Assembly: GCA_963969365.1 (NCBI GenBank)
Contig: OZ017754.1
Span: 806,001-870,000, forward strand
DNA from: Asterochloris sp. CNOR1
Lineage: Eukaryota > Chlorophyta > Trebouxiophyceae > Trebouxiales > Trebouxiaceae
Direction of reading: 5' to 3'
DNA length: 64,000 nt
The notes beneath the pieces were generated by a model. That model made no database searches. It had not been told where the DNA came from and saw only the letters and a list, made by a program, of their open reading frames with translations. Position 1 is the first letter of the stretch, and each line of letters starts with the position of its first letter. The position numbers and the translations under genes are program-made. Below, in pieces: positions 1 through 11,677 of this stretch.

Positions 1-521
1 AGATCAGATACTGCAAAGCTTGTTGGCTGCGCATGGTTTCTAGATGAAAGACAAGAAAGGTGCAGTGGGCTGATTGCTATGGGTCACTGTTGTGGGCTGT
101 GCAGGTGGGCAGCAGGGGATTGAAAGTGCTCAATGTGGTACTAAGTGCTGGCCTTGGTTGCAGCGTGTCAGTGCCCTTCAGCCCGCTTAGCCATCAAATG
201 TGATTCGAGAAGCTGGCAGTATGTGTGGGCTTGGCATGTGTTGGCCCGTGCTTACTTGACCCTGCACTTGCTAATGCAGAAAGCGTGAAGCTGCGCCTGC
301 ACATTATGCTGCTGCCAAAGGTCGCTGACGTCTCTGCAGGTCCTTTGTCTGACCACAAAGTGACTTGGCAGGAGAGGCAGGGCAGCAGACAAGGGCAGCT
401 TGTGCGGCACACATGGGCAGGCGTGAACTCTGCACTATTTTTCCTTTAAGGGCAGACGCGGAACAGGAAGGAACTCGCCCAGACGTGCTCAAACCTTAAT
501 GGCCATGTGTTTGATTTGCAG
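1..521. other. Left edge, no exon assigned
   Basis: This stretch precedes the first NOP14 exon that I can recognise. It ends in a TTTGCAG acceptor at 515-521. A short open stretch near 274-340 lies between an AG and a possible donor, but its translation does not resemble the NOP14 region expected just before the conserved C-terminal tail. I therefore treat the segment as intron of the same gene. Confidence 0.4.
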
Positions 522-1019
522 GGATCGGGCTGAGAAGCGGCGCCTGCAGCGGCAGCTGAACAAAGAGCGGCGGGGAGCCATGCGCGAGCTGCGCAAGGAC
601 GCAGTGTTCATCTCCGAGGAGAGAGACCGTGAGAAGTCGCAGGCTGCAGCTGAGCGAGCACAGGTGGGTGTGGCCTGCTGCAGGTGGCAACAAGCTGTGG
701 GGCTGAGCAGGCTTGAGTGCTCACAGGACTGCTGCACTTGCTGGGCAGCAGCACTCTTCAAACTATCTCCTGCAGAGGCAGGCTGCTGTTGTCAGGCCGT
801 CCATGGGGCTGGTGCATTGGTGTCTCTTGATCTCTGCAGCTGAAGGGCCAGCATGATCTGCAGCTTGCCCACAGGCCCTCCTGGACGCAGCCTGCCAAAA
901 TTGTAGGACGCTGACTGCAGGCGTACCGCAAGGCAGTGTCCTTTTTGGAGCAGCAAGAGGCAGACTTCAAGAGTGGCGGCCAGGGCGGCATGTGGAAGGG
1001 CAAGAAGGGCAAAAGATAA
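522..1019 (+). CDS. NOP14: NOP14-like nucleolar protein, 3' end only (5' partial)
   Basis: Two exons, 522-663 and 921-1019, encode the C-terminal tail of Nop14, a nucleolar factor of the small-subunit processome needed for 18S rRNA maturation and 40S assembly. The first exon reads EKRRLQRQLNKERRGAMREL followed by RKDAVFI, the basic helix with the GAxRELRKD signature near the Nop14 C-terminus. The second ends in FKSGGQGGMWKGKKGKR and a TAA stop; the SGGQGGMW ending is a family hallmark. Intron 664-920 has a GTGGGT donor and a CTGCAG acceptor, with matching phase. Most of the gene lies beyond the left edge. It converges on the histone deacetylase gene. Identification rests on recognised C-terminal motifs only. 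Confidence 0.85.
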
Positions 1020-1958
1020 GCTCAGGCTTGCATCACAAGGCCAACCTATCTCATCAGTCTCTAGATTTCATCATTGAAATTTTAGCATTGTCCAAGCACA
1101 CCCCTTTTTGCCGGCCAGCTCCTTGAGGCATTGGCGAGGCAGGCACCAAATTTACTGTTCTATTCATCTGCAAGGCAGTTAGTGGGGGCATACAGCCTCT
1201 CAGGATACTTTTGTCACAGGCCAATGAATTCTGTCAGCGTTTAATGCATCTTGTGCTCCCTCAGCAGATGTCCCAGGCCGCTACTCTGTACCCCACCCCA
1301 ACAATGCATGTTCTTAGTACATCTCATGGCAATGGGCTTGCAAAGTGTACACATGCCATCCCTTCTTAGCGACCTTGAAGGGCACCCTGTGCAAGGCAGT
1401 GACATTGGCTTGGCCCTAAATCCTCCTGGCCTTCAGCAAATTGGTGTTGTTGTCTGTGGCCTTTGTGTCCTTCGTTTTCTTCACCATACTGTCTGCAAGG
1501 CAATCTGAAAGAGGGTGGGCAGGCAGGCGCGGTTTATCCTTGAAATTTATTGATGCGAGCAGCGCCCATCGGACGTGGGGGAGATGGAGGTGCCTTGGGG
1601 AAGCTAGTAAAGGTTAAGTATGGACAGATTGCTTTCAGACTCATTTTGTCTTATGTCAAGCATTTACCGCAGGTAACGCACACATTCCTGACAAGCTCTG
1701 GTAGTCATGACCATTCTCAATGGGCCAGCAATAAGTCACTGTAACTTAGTCCACACTCCATTATCAAACAAACTGCTTACACAGAGTCTTCAAACGAAAT
1801 CATGAACATGTCTCAGGTTGCCAATATCACAGGGCAGAGGCAGTGCTGGTGTAGCAAAGTTGAGAAGCAGAATGGGTGGTTAAAAGCTCTCGATGCGGTC
1901 ACTGACTGGACTTATCAAGTTATGAACCTTTGTGGCACTCTACTGCTGCACCCCAACT
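1020..1958. other. Convergent intergenic region (NOP14 / HDAC 3' ends)
   Basis: About 940 bases between two convergent stop codons. The open frames here (for example 1251-1508) have no recognisable motifs and look like chance. The reverse strand has TGTAA, the usual green-algal polyadenylation signal, near 1775-1779, about 180 bases past the HDAC stop. I see no gene. Confidence 0.5.
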
Positions 1959-4900
1959 TCACAAGAACCTGTCGGGTCCAAAGCGTGGGGTCTGCTCTGC
2001 CTCATGGTCTGCCATGATCCTGTGGTCTATGGCATAATCTGTGAGAACCTGCTTCTCAGCCACATTGTACTGATACTCCTCCAACAGCCTTTCTGGCAGT
2101 GCATCGTCAAACTGCACGCCTGCATCCGGGTGGAAGGCACGCTAAAAGAAATGACGCAGCCAAAGCAGTGGCCAGGCAGCAGTTTTGACATGCGTGACAG
2201 ATGCCTGGCACCAAGCCACAGATAAAAACAAGTAAGTGTAGCTGGAGCCCCTGAGCAGGCAGCACACCGGGTGCGTGTGAAAGGTGCCTGAGGTTCTCCA
2301 GCACGGTCTCCTTTATCTTGTCCAGGTACTCTCTGGTATTCAGATTGGGGAAGGAGGGGTGCCCCGATTTGTTCTCAAGAGCAGTCAGTTTGATGTTTTC
2401 CTGCATGCCACATGTGCTATGTTTAAATTAAGCGCAGGGACGCAAGGCAGCCTACTGAAACAGGCTGATCTGGCTCTGGAGGGCGCACAGCGTGCTGCAT
2501 GCGCGGTGGCCAGCGGGGGCTCACATCGCAGGAGGTGATCTGGCCCCGCCTCACATGCAAAAAGTTGGGTTGCTGTCAGATGAGGTGGCACCCCAGCACA
2601 GGTAAGGCCCGAACCCTTGATGAATGAGCAGGCTAAAGCAACCATACAGCAAGAGCAAGGCAGAGCAGATCCACACAAGGGTCTGAGACAGCAAGGCTTG
2701 CCTGGTGGCTGATGTAGCGATTGGGGGGAATGGGCTCTGCCACATCTTCCTCCCTGCCCAGGAGGACAGCAGTCTCATAGGTCCAGCAGCGTGCCACATT
2801 CTTCTTTGTGTAGCCTCCGCCTGTACAGCAAGCGAGCTCAAGGGTTGCAAGGTTGCGGCGTCCAGGCTGTGGTGCCCACTGTGCAATGCCTCTTTACAGA
2901 CAGAGCCACGCTGTTGGGCACAGCGGCAAGCAGTGAGTGCTGCAGCTGAGGGCTGAGCATGGCTGCGCCCCGGCAATGGTCAAAATCTGCGGGCAGCTGG
3001 AGCTCTGGGGGACCTTTGGCCCTTGGGATGACTTGAGCGCGCCCTGTTAATGGAGCCAGCTTCGAAAGCCGCAAAGTCAGCCTCCACCCGCAAAGTAGCC
3101 AGGTGGAGGCTGCCACTGTTCAACCGCCTCTCCAGCCCCATCAGCCAGTGTGGGCTGAAGAGAAGCCAGGGGCTCCCTCAGGCAGAAGCAGGTGCACTGA
3201 GCTGCAGCTGAGCAAGTGCCCATACCGACTGACCAGCTTGCCAAGGCCCAATGCTTCAGAAGAACACAGCAAGATGCGACAGATGTAGGGGAGCTGCAGG
3301 CAGCAGCATGCCAACCTCCAGTGACCAGCATGGGGACGCCAAACTGCTTCATGAAGCGCACAGCCTCTGCATGCCCTCCCTCAATGCTCATCATGAAAGA
3401 GCCCAGCTTGTCGCCGCGAAGGGAGTCCGCCCCTGCAGCCAGGGATGGGCTGGGGTGGGCCATGGGCTCAACACCGTGCCAGAGGCTGATAGATGTCCCA
3501 TAGGCCAGACGGTGAGCCATATGCTGAAGGGTGTACCATAGGCTACAGGTTCAACAATGCCTCATTTCTTGGCTCATGATTCACAGGGTGATCTGCAGGG
3601 AGCTCTGTACGGATGTGCAGCAGGCTGTGCCTCAGCTTGTGCTGCTCGCAAACGAGGAGAGCGAACACTGCTGTGTGAGGGCCAGCTTGCATACAGCACA
3701 GCCGTGCCTGTTAGCATGGCCCTGTCTGCTGCGCACATGATGGCAAGGCAGCTTCCGGACATCTTTTCAGAAGATCTCCTGCAGAGGGAGTGACTGTCTG
3801 GTAGAAAGCAGGGAGACCACATGCAGGGGGTCATGGCTGTGCCAGGGCAGAGTGCTCTTTGCAGCACAGCAGGATGGTGTGCAGGTGGTGTGCAGTGACC
3901 TCCGCATTGTTGCACAGCATGGCGTTGCCAGACGGATGGCATGGAAGTACTGAATCAGAACAACCACTCCCCTTACTCACCGAACTGCAGCCTGTTTGTC
4001 CAACCTTGCATGCACCACAGCATCCAAACCACTTGTGAACAGTCTTGATGCCTGCTCAGCACATGACAATACAACAACCCCAGGGTAAAGTGCCGCAGCA
4101 GCCTGATCATGGCAGCAGCCAACACCTTGGTAGCAAAGGCTGTGGGCATCAGGAGCTGAACAGTTCTGGGGTGCCCCATGGCTGCTCAACACACTGCAGC
4201 ACAGTCCCCCTGGCCTGTGCTGTAGCAGCCTGATCATGGCAGCAGCTGACAAGAAGCAGATTGTATGCATGCAGCAGCTCACCGCATTGCAGCACAATGG
4301 CCCCCGGCTTGTAACGCTGCATGACCTCTGTCATCACGGGCTTGAACAGGGAGTGGAATGTGGGGTCGTCCACCCCCTGACTGAAGGGCACATTGAGGCT
4401 ACACAAGCGCCCACGGCCCAAGCCCGTCTCATCCACTGCGCCTGCAGGTCCAGAGGGCGGGGGTGGTCAGCACTAGTGCTGGGGGTAGCTGTGCTCCCTG
4501 GCGCATGCCGGGGCCGCCAGGCGTCAGGCCACCTGGTGGCTGGGCTGAGCTGTGCTGGTCAGGCAATGATCTGTGCCAGATTGTGCTGCCCAATGCATGC
4601 AGTTTTGCTGGGTCCTTGACCTTGTCATGTGAAAGTGCGCCTACATGGCCACCACAGTCAAGGCACACCGGTGCATTTTCCAGGAATCGCTTCAGACACC
4701 GTCTTCCCTGATGCTCAGTGCAAGCCCTTGCAGAGAAGGCCAGGCAGGGCATGCAGTTTTGTATACTGAAGAGCATCAGCTGTGACCCCTGACAAACCCC
4801 ACACAGAGAACTCATACGGTCGCACAGAAGCTGCAGCATGCCCCGCACACCATGCTGCAATTGTGAGGTTGCACCTGTGTCAGGGAAGCAGGTGAATAGG

Positions 4901-7900
4901 CCGCTGCAGCAGCTGCAGGATGAAGCAGCGCACAAGATGGCGACCAGCGATCAGGCGCCAGCTGAGTGCTGCACCTGCCAACCTGCACCTGTGCCGGGGA
5001 AGAAGGGGTAGCCATAGATGGTGTCCGTCTTCCCGTAGCTGTGGAAGCTCACAGTCATCACCCTGCAGCGCAAGCAGCTCCCTAGATGCAGTCACTGAGG
5101 GCACCATGTCGAGTGATTCCTGCAAGGGATTACCTCTGGCAACCTGCCAAGGCGCTCGCCCTAGGTCTGTAAACGTATGAGTTTAATTCGTGCAGGCGGT
5201 GGCCGCTGGGTGCCCTTCAACAGCTTCTGTCTTCTGCAGGGAGGAGGCATTGACTGCTTTTGCTGGCAGAGGCGGCCCGCACACAGCGCTTGACATGCCC
5301 ACCTGTGGGCCCTGTCTGACAACCTACCAGCAGAGCATTGGGTTCCCCAAGACACAGTCCTGATGATTAGGCAGCATGACCATCGACCCCTTGCACTGTC
5401 ACAGCAGGTCATCACCAGGCAGCACCATCATCAAGCCCTGCACACCTGTCAGCAACAAGCAGCACAGGCTGCAATTGCGACCAGGCGGTCTCTCAGGCAG
5501 CCGCAACAGCCAAGCTCATTCTCCCCCCTGCGCCTCCCCACCTGATGATGGGGTAGAATGCTGCAGGCAGCAACGAGTTCCCTTACAGAAGGTCCCTTAC
5601 AATATGCACGCCAGTATGACACCCCCCCCTCGGCCCCCCGCCGGCAACGCTGTAGATGCCTCTGCTGCAGATGTCGCCCCACAACCAATGACATTCACCC
5701 CTTTCCCCCGCCGCCTCTGCTGATCATGTACACTTCCACAGCTGCAGCCAGATGAGGCGTCATTGCCATGCCCGCTTCCCTGCAGCCCACTGCAGCCCCA
5801 CCTGTCTGTGGTGTAGAATGCCTCCTCCACGCCGTCCCCGTGATGAATGTCAATGTCCACATACAAGACGCGGGCATGGGTCTTCAGCAGCTCCAGGATG
5901 GCTAGCACCAGGTCGTTCACATAGCAGAAGCCTGCAGGGGCCTGGGCAACACATCACCCATCTGTGAAGTGTAACAGCCACAGCAGAAGCCTGCAGAACC
6001 ACATTTGTGTGGGAGATGCGGCTGGGTGGCCAGACCCAATCGAGCATGCAGAGGGACGCTTTTGGTGAATCTGTAGGCACCCCAACGGCAGTCTAAAGTG
6101 CCATCGCAGCCCATGTCAGGGCAGGAAGCCGGCAGCAGCCACGCAGCAGGTGAGAGACCAAAAGGGCTTGTGTGCTTGGCACACTGTGCAGCATCAGTGG
6201 CAGCTTGCTGGTTTTGCCACCCCTGGCACATCTGATGTGTATAGCCCACCTGACGCCTCTGCCTTGCGGGCATGGTGGAGGCCCCCAGCCCAGTTGATCA
6301 CAATGTCATAGTCGCCCTGAGCCAGCTGTTTGGCGCCATGAATGGAGCCTCCTGCAGCAGCACACACTGCCTATGAGGTTCTGGGCAAAGGCAGGCTTTC
6401 ATGCCAGGTGCACGTGCTTCTGCACAAGTGTGCAGGAGCCAGGCATGGACATGCTTGGGTCTGGAGCAGGTCTACGTAGACAAGGTCAGCCTTAGGCAAG
6501 ACAGGCAAGGATGAGGACCCTAACCATCCCAGTCTGCAGAGCTCTTCCAGCTGCTGGCACGCATTGTTGCCTGCCCACCATCTCAATTGCTGAACTGCAT
6601 ACAGCTTGCAGGACTTGAACAGACAGTGCTAGGGGCGGCCTTCTGGCATACTGGGCCTCATCCAGGCAGTGCCCAGCTGCCTGGCCACCTGCTAAGCGCA
6701 GGTGCCCCATGAGCAGGAGCTCACCTGCAGCCCCCGCTAATGTGAGACACCTGAGCCCATATCGAAGCCAGCACCCGGGGCCCACTGCCCACCCACCTGC
6801 GTGGAGCTGGCTGGAGCTTGAACCAGGTCAGCTCAACAACCCCACAACAATGAATGTGCCCACCTGCATACAGCTGGCAGAAACTGAACAGCCCATCAAA
6901 GGCGGGGCAGTCTTCCCCAAAATTGAACCGCTTGTGGTCCGGGTGGGCCTGGCTGGTGGTTTGGTCGTCCCAGTTCTTGGGGTTGTGATCCGTCCGTGCC
7001 TGGCGTAGGTATGCCACATACTCGGGGATGTGGTAGGCCTGCAGCTGCTGCTCTGTTGCGCGGCAGGGGCGCTGCAGCAGCACAAGGCCAGGGCTCAGTG
7101 CCCTTTGGATGCACACCTGCTCAGGCAGGCCGCTGGCTGCGGTGTCCATGACAGAGGGACAACACCCTAGGTCACACCCTGGGGCGACCCAGGGTCGACT
7201 TTGATGCAGCTGCCACTCCGTTGCGCAGCAGGAGCATTGCAAGCGACACCAGGGGCTACAACAGCCTGCTGCAGCACAACAGGATCAGGTAGGGCTGCCT
7301 GTGTGTTAGCAGACGGGCTGCAGCAGCAGAGGCCCAGCGTTTGCAGGGTGTTGCTGCTGCTCAGGCACAGGGTGGAGGTGGAGGGTTCTACCGCCCTGCA
7401 GCTGCTGCTCTGTTACGCAGTTGGGGCACTGCAGCAGCAGAAGCACATCGTCAGGCTGTGTGTGCCGGCTTGGGTGGCTGCAGACAGTGCCCTGGCTGGT
7501 TGTCAGCAGGCATGCTGCAGGACCTGAGCAGGGCCGAGCTTGGTGGAGGCAGTTGCGAGAGCAAGGCAACATCTGATGCATAGCAGGGGGTAAAGACAGG
7601 GCAGGCCAGGGATGAAGAGCAAATGTGGCCAGTGTGGGGTTGCCAACTGGGCTGTTGAAACCTTGTTGAACTTCAAGAGGCAAGCGACAGGGCGTCAAGC
7701 TCACATAGACGTCCATCCACTTGTCCAACTCATAGGCCTTGATGAGCTCATGGGTCATGCGCATGCGCTGGGGCTTCATGGGGTGCTTCTCCCCCGGGTA
7801 GTATGATGCGGCTGTCTCCGCTGCAGCACAACTTCAGGGATATGGCAAAGTGTTCTGGAAGCATGCTCAGTTCTCACGCTGAAGTGAGCATGGAGCTGAC

Positions 7901-7960
7901 ACCTGCAGCCTGCAGTGCCTCACCATCGTACATGTAGGAGACTTTCTTCCTCTGGCTCAT
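1959..7960 (-). CDS. Class I histone deacetylase (RPD3/HDA9-like)
   Basis: Zn-dependent lysine deacetylase that removes acetyl groups from histone tails in nuclear corepressor complexes. Eleven exons on the minus strand: 7960-7924, 7820-7705, 7071-6864, 6351-6250, 5931-5802, 5062-4989, 4441-4283, 3432-3316, 2820-2702, 2400-2266, 2141-1959; 1380 nt, about 459 aa, all phases consistent. Recognisable blocks: start [12 protein letters not shown], then [35 protein letters not shown] (catalytic His pair), [15 protein letters not shown] (metal ligands), FFPGTG, QCGADSL and TGGGGYT (catalytic Tyr). The C-terminal [11 protein letters not shown] most resembles plant HDA9. Oddities: a seven-residue insertion between SFHSYG and FFPGTG, inside one exon; intron 2701-2401 uses a GC donor; introns 2, 5 and 7 carry echoes of neighbouring exon edges. 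The donor at 2265 (alternative about 2242) is the least certain junction. It starts head-to-head with psbR. Confidence 0.9.
4030..4310 (-). repeat. Echo array of HDAC exon 7 end
   Basis: On the minus strand the end of the exon and its GTGAGC donor (4310-4271) are followed in the intron by two decayed copies at about 4228-4160 and 4115-4030. Shared words include GGCTGCTGCCATGATCAGGC, a GGGG-xx-TGTGCTGCA-like exon end, and TGAGCAG at the donor position. A GAACTGTTCA / GACTGTTCAC block marks the end of each unit. Spacing is roughly 95-120 bases. Confidence 0.65.
5920..6000 (-). repeat. Duplicated acceptor edge of HDAC exon 5
   Basis: The exon 5 acceptor with its first coding bases (plus-strand word AGCAGAAGCCTGCAG, starting near 5923) recurs once, near 5980, about 57 bases upstream in the transcript. 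The copy lies within the preceding intron. It is a short version of the echo pattern seen in other genes of the window. Confidence 0.5.
7039..7440 (-). repeat. Echo array of HDAC exon 3 start
   Basis: The 5' edge of exon 3 (plus strand 7039-7080) recurs twice in the intron upstream of it, at about 7205-7240 and 7396-7440. All three share the plus-strand pattern GCAGCTGCxxCTCxGTTxCGC followed by a GGxGCxxTGCAG-like acceptor. Only the copy at 7071 continues into conserved HDAC coding sequence; the others are decayed. Spacing is about 165 and 190 bases. Confidence 0.7.
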
Positions 7961-8132
7961 GATCCTGCATCTGCTTGGGGACCAGGAACTTGCCAAATAG
8001 TCTACAGACCCAGATCACCGCATGTTCTACTTGCTTGCTAGTTGCCTAGGGTTACTATGCCCAAATCCTGAACTATAGCCAACTGTTGTCTGCTGTCTGC
8101 GTGTTGCCCCCCTGCCCAACCCACGGGCCAAA
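7961..8132. promoter_or_regulatory. Shared upstream region of HDAC and psbR
   Basis: Only 172 bases separate the start codons of two divergent genes, so this segment must hold both 5' leaders and at least part of both promoters. I see no clear TATA box and no element I can name. The assignment comes from gene geometry only. Confidence 0.5.
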
Positions 8133-9446
8133 ATGCAGACCGCTCTTACCCAGCAGAAGGCCTTCCTGGCAGGCAGCAGCCTCAAGGTCTCCCAGAAGAG
8201 GTGGGACACGTCTTGCAAGCGCATTGGGCGAGCAGCAGCTGCTAGCAGCCCTTCCGCCTGCTGTCACACATGTCGGGGCTGCTGTGAACAGCCTGCAGCC
8301 GACCACAACTGATCGAGCTCTGCCACGACCTCAACGTGCCTGCACCCTTGATTCCTGTCCTGTGTCCCACTGGTACAGATCAGCCTGCTTCTGGCTGAGG
8401 AGAAGGGCTGTGGTGGCAGCAGTACGCCATCCCCTATCATGTGGCGGGCTGCAGCCATGAGATTGATTCCAGATGCATGGCAAACTGCTGGTACAGGAGT
8501 TTTCATGCGTATTGTGGCTGGCTGCAGGGCTCGCACCAATGCCAACACTGCTGTTGTAGCCAGCAGCAAGAAGGTGGACATCAAAAAGCAGGGCCTGGCC
8601 AGTGTCAAGGACAAGATCGTGCAGGCTAACCTGATGGGCGTCAGCGAGAAGATGAACAAGAAGGGATGGACCGACTCACAGGGCCGCAAGGGCAAGGTCA
8701 GCATGTTGCTGCTGCGAATCTCGTGTGTTTCATGGGCAGGATGGGTGCATGTGCCTCGACTCTACACCGCATTGAGGGAGAGGGTGGGTGGGCTGCTGCT
8801 TTCCTGCAGGTTGCGCACCTCTGTTTGGGGTTTAGACAGGGATGGATGGGTGTCTTGCAGGCTGTGCTGCTTGGTGGTGGATCCATGCCAGTGGACATAC
8901 TGGCCGAGACTCTGCGGCTGCTCCAAACATCTGATAAGTGGTTGTATGGCTCCTCCAGGGCACTGCCAAAGGCGTCTGGCCTGTGTGCTCCAGTCCAGAC
9001 TGGCTGTGCTGCAGGGCTTCGGCGTGTACCGCTTTGCCAAGAAGTACGGTGCCAATGTGGACGGCTACAGCCCCATCTACACCCCCGACAGCTGGTCCGA
9101 GTCCGGCGACCAGTACTCTCTTGGCACAAAGGGGCTCATTGCATGGTAAGCAGCCCCTGCTAAGGGCCTGTCATGTGACCGGACCGCAGCAGTCCTTGTT
9201 GGCAGCAGTCCTGCAAGACTAGGCCATCTGGCAGACCTTCAGTCATTCAGCTGGTGGCCAATTTGCTGGCCTTGATCATGTGCTGTTTTGCACACTTGAC
9301 CAATATCAGGGGTGGGTTAAAAAGCCAGTGGTGTGTGGCTCAGACTGCTGATGTGGTGTAACCTTTGTTGCAGGGCTGGCCTTGTTGTGGTCCTCCTTGG
9401 CGTCGGTGCCACTCTGGTCTTCACCACCTCCCAGATTGGCCAGTGA
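8133..9446 (+). CDS. psbR: Photosystem II 10 kDa polypeptide PsbR precursor
   Basis: Nuclear-encoded thylakoid protein that helps stabilise the oxygen-evolving complex of photosystem II. Four exons, 8133-8200, 8528-8696, 9015-9145 and 9374-9446, give 441 nt and about 146 aa, the usual precursor size. The N-terminus ([20 protein letters not shown]) is rich in Ser, Gln and basic residues, as expected of a chloroplast transit peptide. Exon 3 carries the family block [13 protein letters not shown], then [11 protein letters not shown]. Exon 4 encodes the C-terminal membrane helix [20 protein letters not shown]. Phases are consistent; introns have GT donors and CTGCAG or TTGCAG acceptors. The gene is divergent from the histone deacetylase and followed by about 1.5 kb without a recognisable gene. 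The exon 2 boundaries matter only for the poorly conserved N-terminal region. Confidence 0.92.
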
Positions 9447-10939
9447 TCAGCAATGAGAAGCTGGTAGTGCCTGACATACATTTGCTTCCTCCAGAGTCCA
9501 TTGCAGCTGTTTTGAATTTTGAGATCCATTGTACCTTGAAATGTTCTGACCCTGATGGTAAAACTATTTCTGAGGCATAGAATTTTGCACAAGGAGCTTT
9601 CTGCTGCGGTTCTAGACATCAGTCAGCGGCTTCATCCCTTGACAATTTGGCAGAGCAAGGGATCAGCATCCAACAGTTGTGACCATGGTGCACAGCAAGC
9701 TGCCAGCAGCCTGCACTTGCCTGGGCAAATGCTACATCCATGGATGTGTTGCCCTAAGGCTGCCATCCCCACTGTTGTTAAGTGCTGAATGCAGCCAAGG
9801 CAGGCAGCCTCTGTGCTGCTGCCCAGAGTTGCCAAGCTGCACAGTCTGAAAGGCTGCTAGTGAAGCTAATGTGAGCTTGCTGAGGCCTGCCTGTGCAGTG
9901 GTGGCTAGGGTGCAACATTGTGGCCTCCATCAGACGCCAGAAAGTATGCCAGGGCGGCAGCAGGCAGCAGCAGCAGGACCACATGATGCCCTGCTGCCGC
10001 TGGCGCTCTTTCCATCTCCTGTGCCACTCAGGGCCTGCTTGCGGTTTGTACCAGGTGCATCTGCAACCCACAGGGCAGGCTCAGGCTTTGAAGTAGGCTG
10101 CAGACGGTGCGCCACCTCTAGAGCTATCTGTGTGGCCTGCCCTTAAAGGTGCTGGGTGGTGATCCTGACAGTTGGCTGCACGGACAATGTCTTTACGCCT
10201 CTAAGGGCGCCATGCACCTGTAGCCTTCAAACAGAAGGCGCTGAGGCACAGCAGGGCCTCGATGATCCTGCATGGGCTGCCTTTGGCAGCTGTCCTGGCT
10301 GTAAGGTCTGCAGGACAGACTGTGGAGCCAGCTGTGGCTGCTGCCACTGTTGGTGTGTAACTTTCAGGAACAATGGTGTCTGGCAGCAGCGCCAGTAAGG
10401 CTGCCTCTGGCGGCCCCACCTGCAGTAGCATAACATGAAGTACTGGCAGGCAGACCCATGGCCTGGACGGTTAGCCCCCAAATGGGTATGGCCCAACCAG
10501 TGCATACTGAACAGCTTCCCGAAGGGGTTTACAGACTGCCGCAGGCCTGGTGTGGCAGGCAAGCAAAGTCGCGGGCCACATTGTTGCTGGGTCCATATGG
10601 CCAGGTGTGGGGGGCCGCATCATGGCTGGGTGCCACAGCATGAAGCCTCCACTGCAAAGCAGTCAGGTTGAGCAAGATTGGCAAGCACAGCATCTGTGCA
10701 CCTCACAACTTTAAGCTGCACTCACAAATTCAGGAGTGACCTATAGTAAGCCATGTGACGCCCTGCAACATGGCTTGAAAACTCAAAGGCCTGCTCCGCA
10801 ACAGAGCCTATTCATCGTGCTCATGCCCACCGGAATACTTCTTGATGAAACTTTTGAGGTTTCAATGGAAAAGTAAAAGAGCTTAGTCCTGTGTGCCTAC
10901 TTAGAGGTTTTCAATCTCACCATAGGTAAGCAGGCTAGA
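9447..10939. other. Intergenic, no gene recognised
   Basis: About 1.5 kb after psbR. Open frames of 60-110 codons occur on both strands (for example 10156-10398), but none shows domain motifs or phase-consistent exons. It presumably includes the psbR 3' UTR and flanking sequence of the intronless element that starts at 10940. Confidence 0.45.
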
Positions 10940-11677
10940 ATGAAGTCTAAGCCAGGCAGTGGCAAGAGGCAAGAGCGCAACTTTGAAATTGTTGTCAACC
11001 ACATCACCACCAATGAAGACCAGCTGCCTCAGGTCTCGCGGCAGAGCATGGCTGCTCTGATGACTGTCTTTGGACACAACATAAAGAAGTACTCTGGCAC
11101 TTTTCACCACAAGCCAGGCAACGACCATGTGCATTTCCTTGTGATGTCTGAGGCTCCCAAGACTGAGAGCGCTGTCAAAGCCCATATTGCTGCCTCCATG
11201 GCACTCATCTTTGTCACAGAGACTGGATCTGTGGAGGTCAAGTTGTTCAATGAGTTGAAAGCAGATGCTGGACCTCACGGCCTGAAGGGGCTTGGCGACT
11301 ACAGGTCGCTGTACGTGAACAACAATGACCATGCGAATCACCGCCCAGAGGATCCTGAGCACAGGACAGTGGAATTCATGTGCGGTGGAGATTGGGAGAT
11401 CTCACATGGAGGTGCCAGGAATGGTTCTGGACGACAAGGGCCAGTGCAAGTGGCGATAGCGGCCATCAAGGCCGGGACTCCAGAGTTGCAGTGCAAGACG
11501 TATGAGGAGTTCGAGCGTCTGCTGGAAGCTGCTGCAGAGAGTGTGGGTGGCACCATATGTACCTTGCCGAAGGTGCCGGGCTTCTTAAACATTGTGCCCA
11601 AGCGTGTGAAGGGTGACTTCGTCCCCAACCCTGCCAATGATAAGGAGGTGTTCAAGGCCCTACCCAAACAGGAGTAA
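10940..11677 (+). CDS. Intronless ORF with HUH-like motif (candidate replication initiator, unassigned)
   Basis: A single 245-codon frame, by far the longest intronless frame in its surroundings, in a genome where other genes of this size are split into many exons. I cannot name the family. A basic N-terminus (MKSKPGSGKRQERN) leads to a strand-like FEIVVNH at about residues 14-20, then a FHHKPGNDHVHFLVM segment at about 55-69. Its His-Val-His between hydrophobic residues resembles the HUH metal-binding motif of rolling-circle Rep proteins. A later GDYRSLYVNN could hold a Tyr, but a convincing YxxK motif is not visible. The same frame stays open past the TAA for about 40 codons. It sits beside a Crypton and LINE fragments, suggesting a mobile or viral origin. 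Rep is a hypothesis only. Confidence 0.45.
   Translation: MKSKPGSGKRQERNFEIVVNHITTNEDQLPQVSRQSMAALMTVFGHNIKKYSGTFHHKPGNDHVHFLVMSEAPKTESAVKAHIAASMALIFVTETGSVEVKLFNELKADAGPHGLKGLGDYRSLYVNNNDHANHRPEDPEHRTVEFMCGGDWEISHGGARNGSGRQGPVQVAIAAIKAGTPELQCKTYEEFERLLEAAAESVGGTICTLPKVPGFLNIVPKRVKGDFVPNPANDKEVFKALPKQE

Noticed and set aside
3077-3520. Minus-strand 147-codon frame taken as one gene
   Set aside because: Only 3432-3316 is the conserved HDAC exon; the rest runs into introns on both sides.
9447-10939. tRNA or rRNA gene in the largest gene-poor gap
   Set aside because: I found no cloverleaf-like A/B box pair or rRNA segment by eye; a tRNA scan would settle it.
10901-11362. Minus-strand frame of 153 codons
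   Set aside because: Antisense to the intronless HUH-like ORF, whose plus-strand translation looks much more protein-like.
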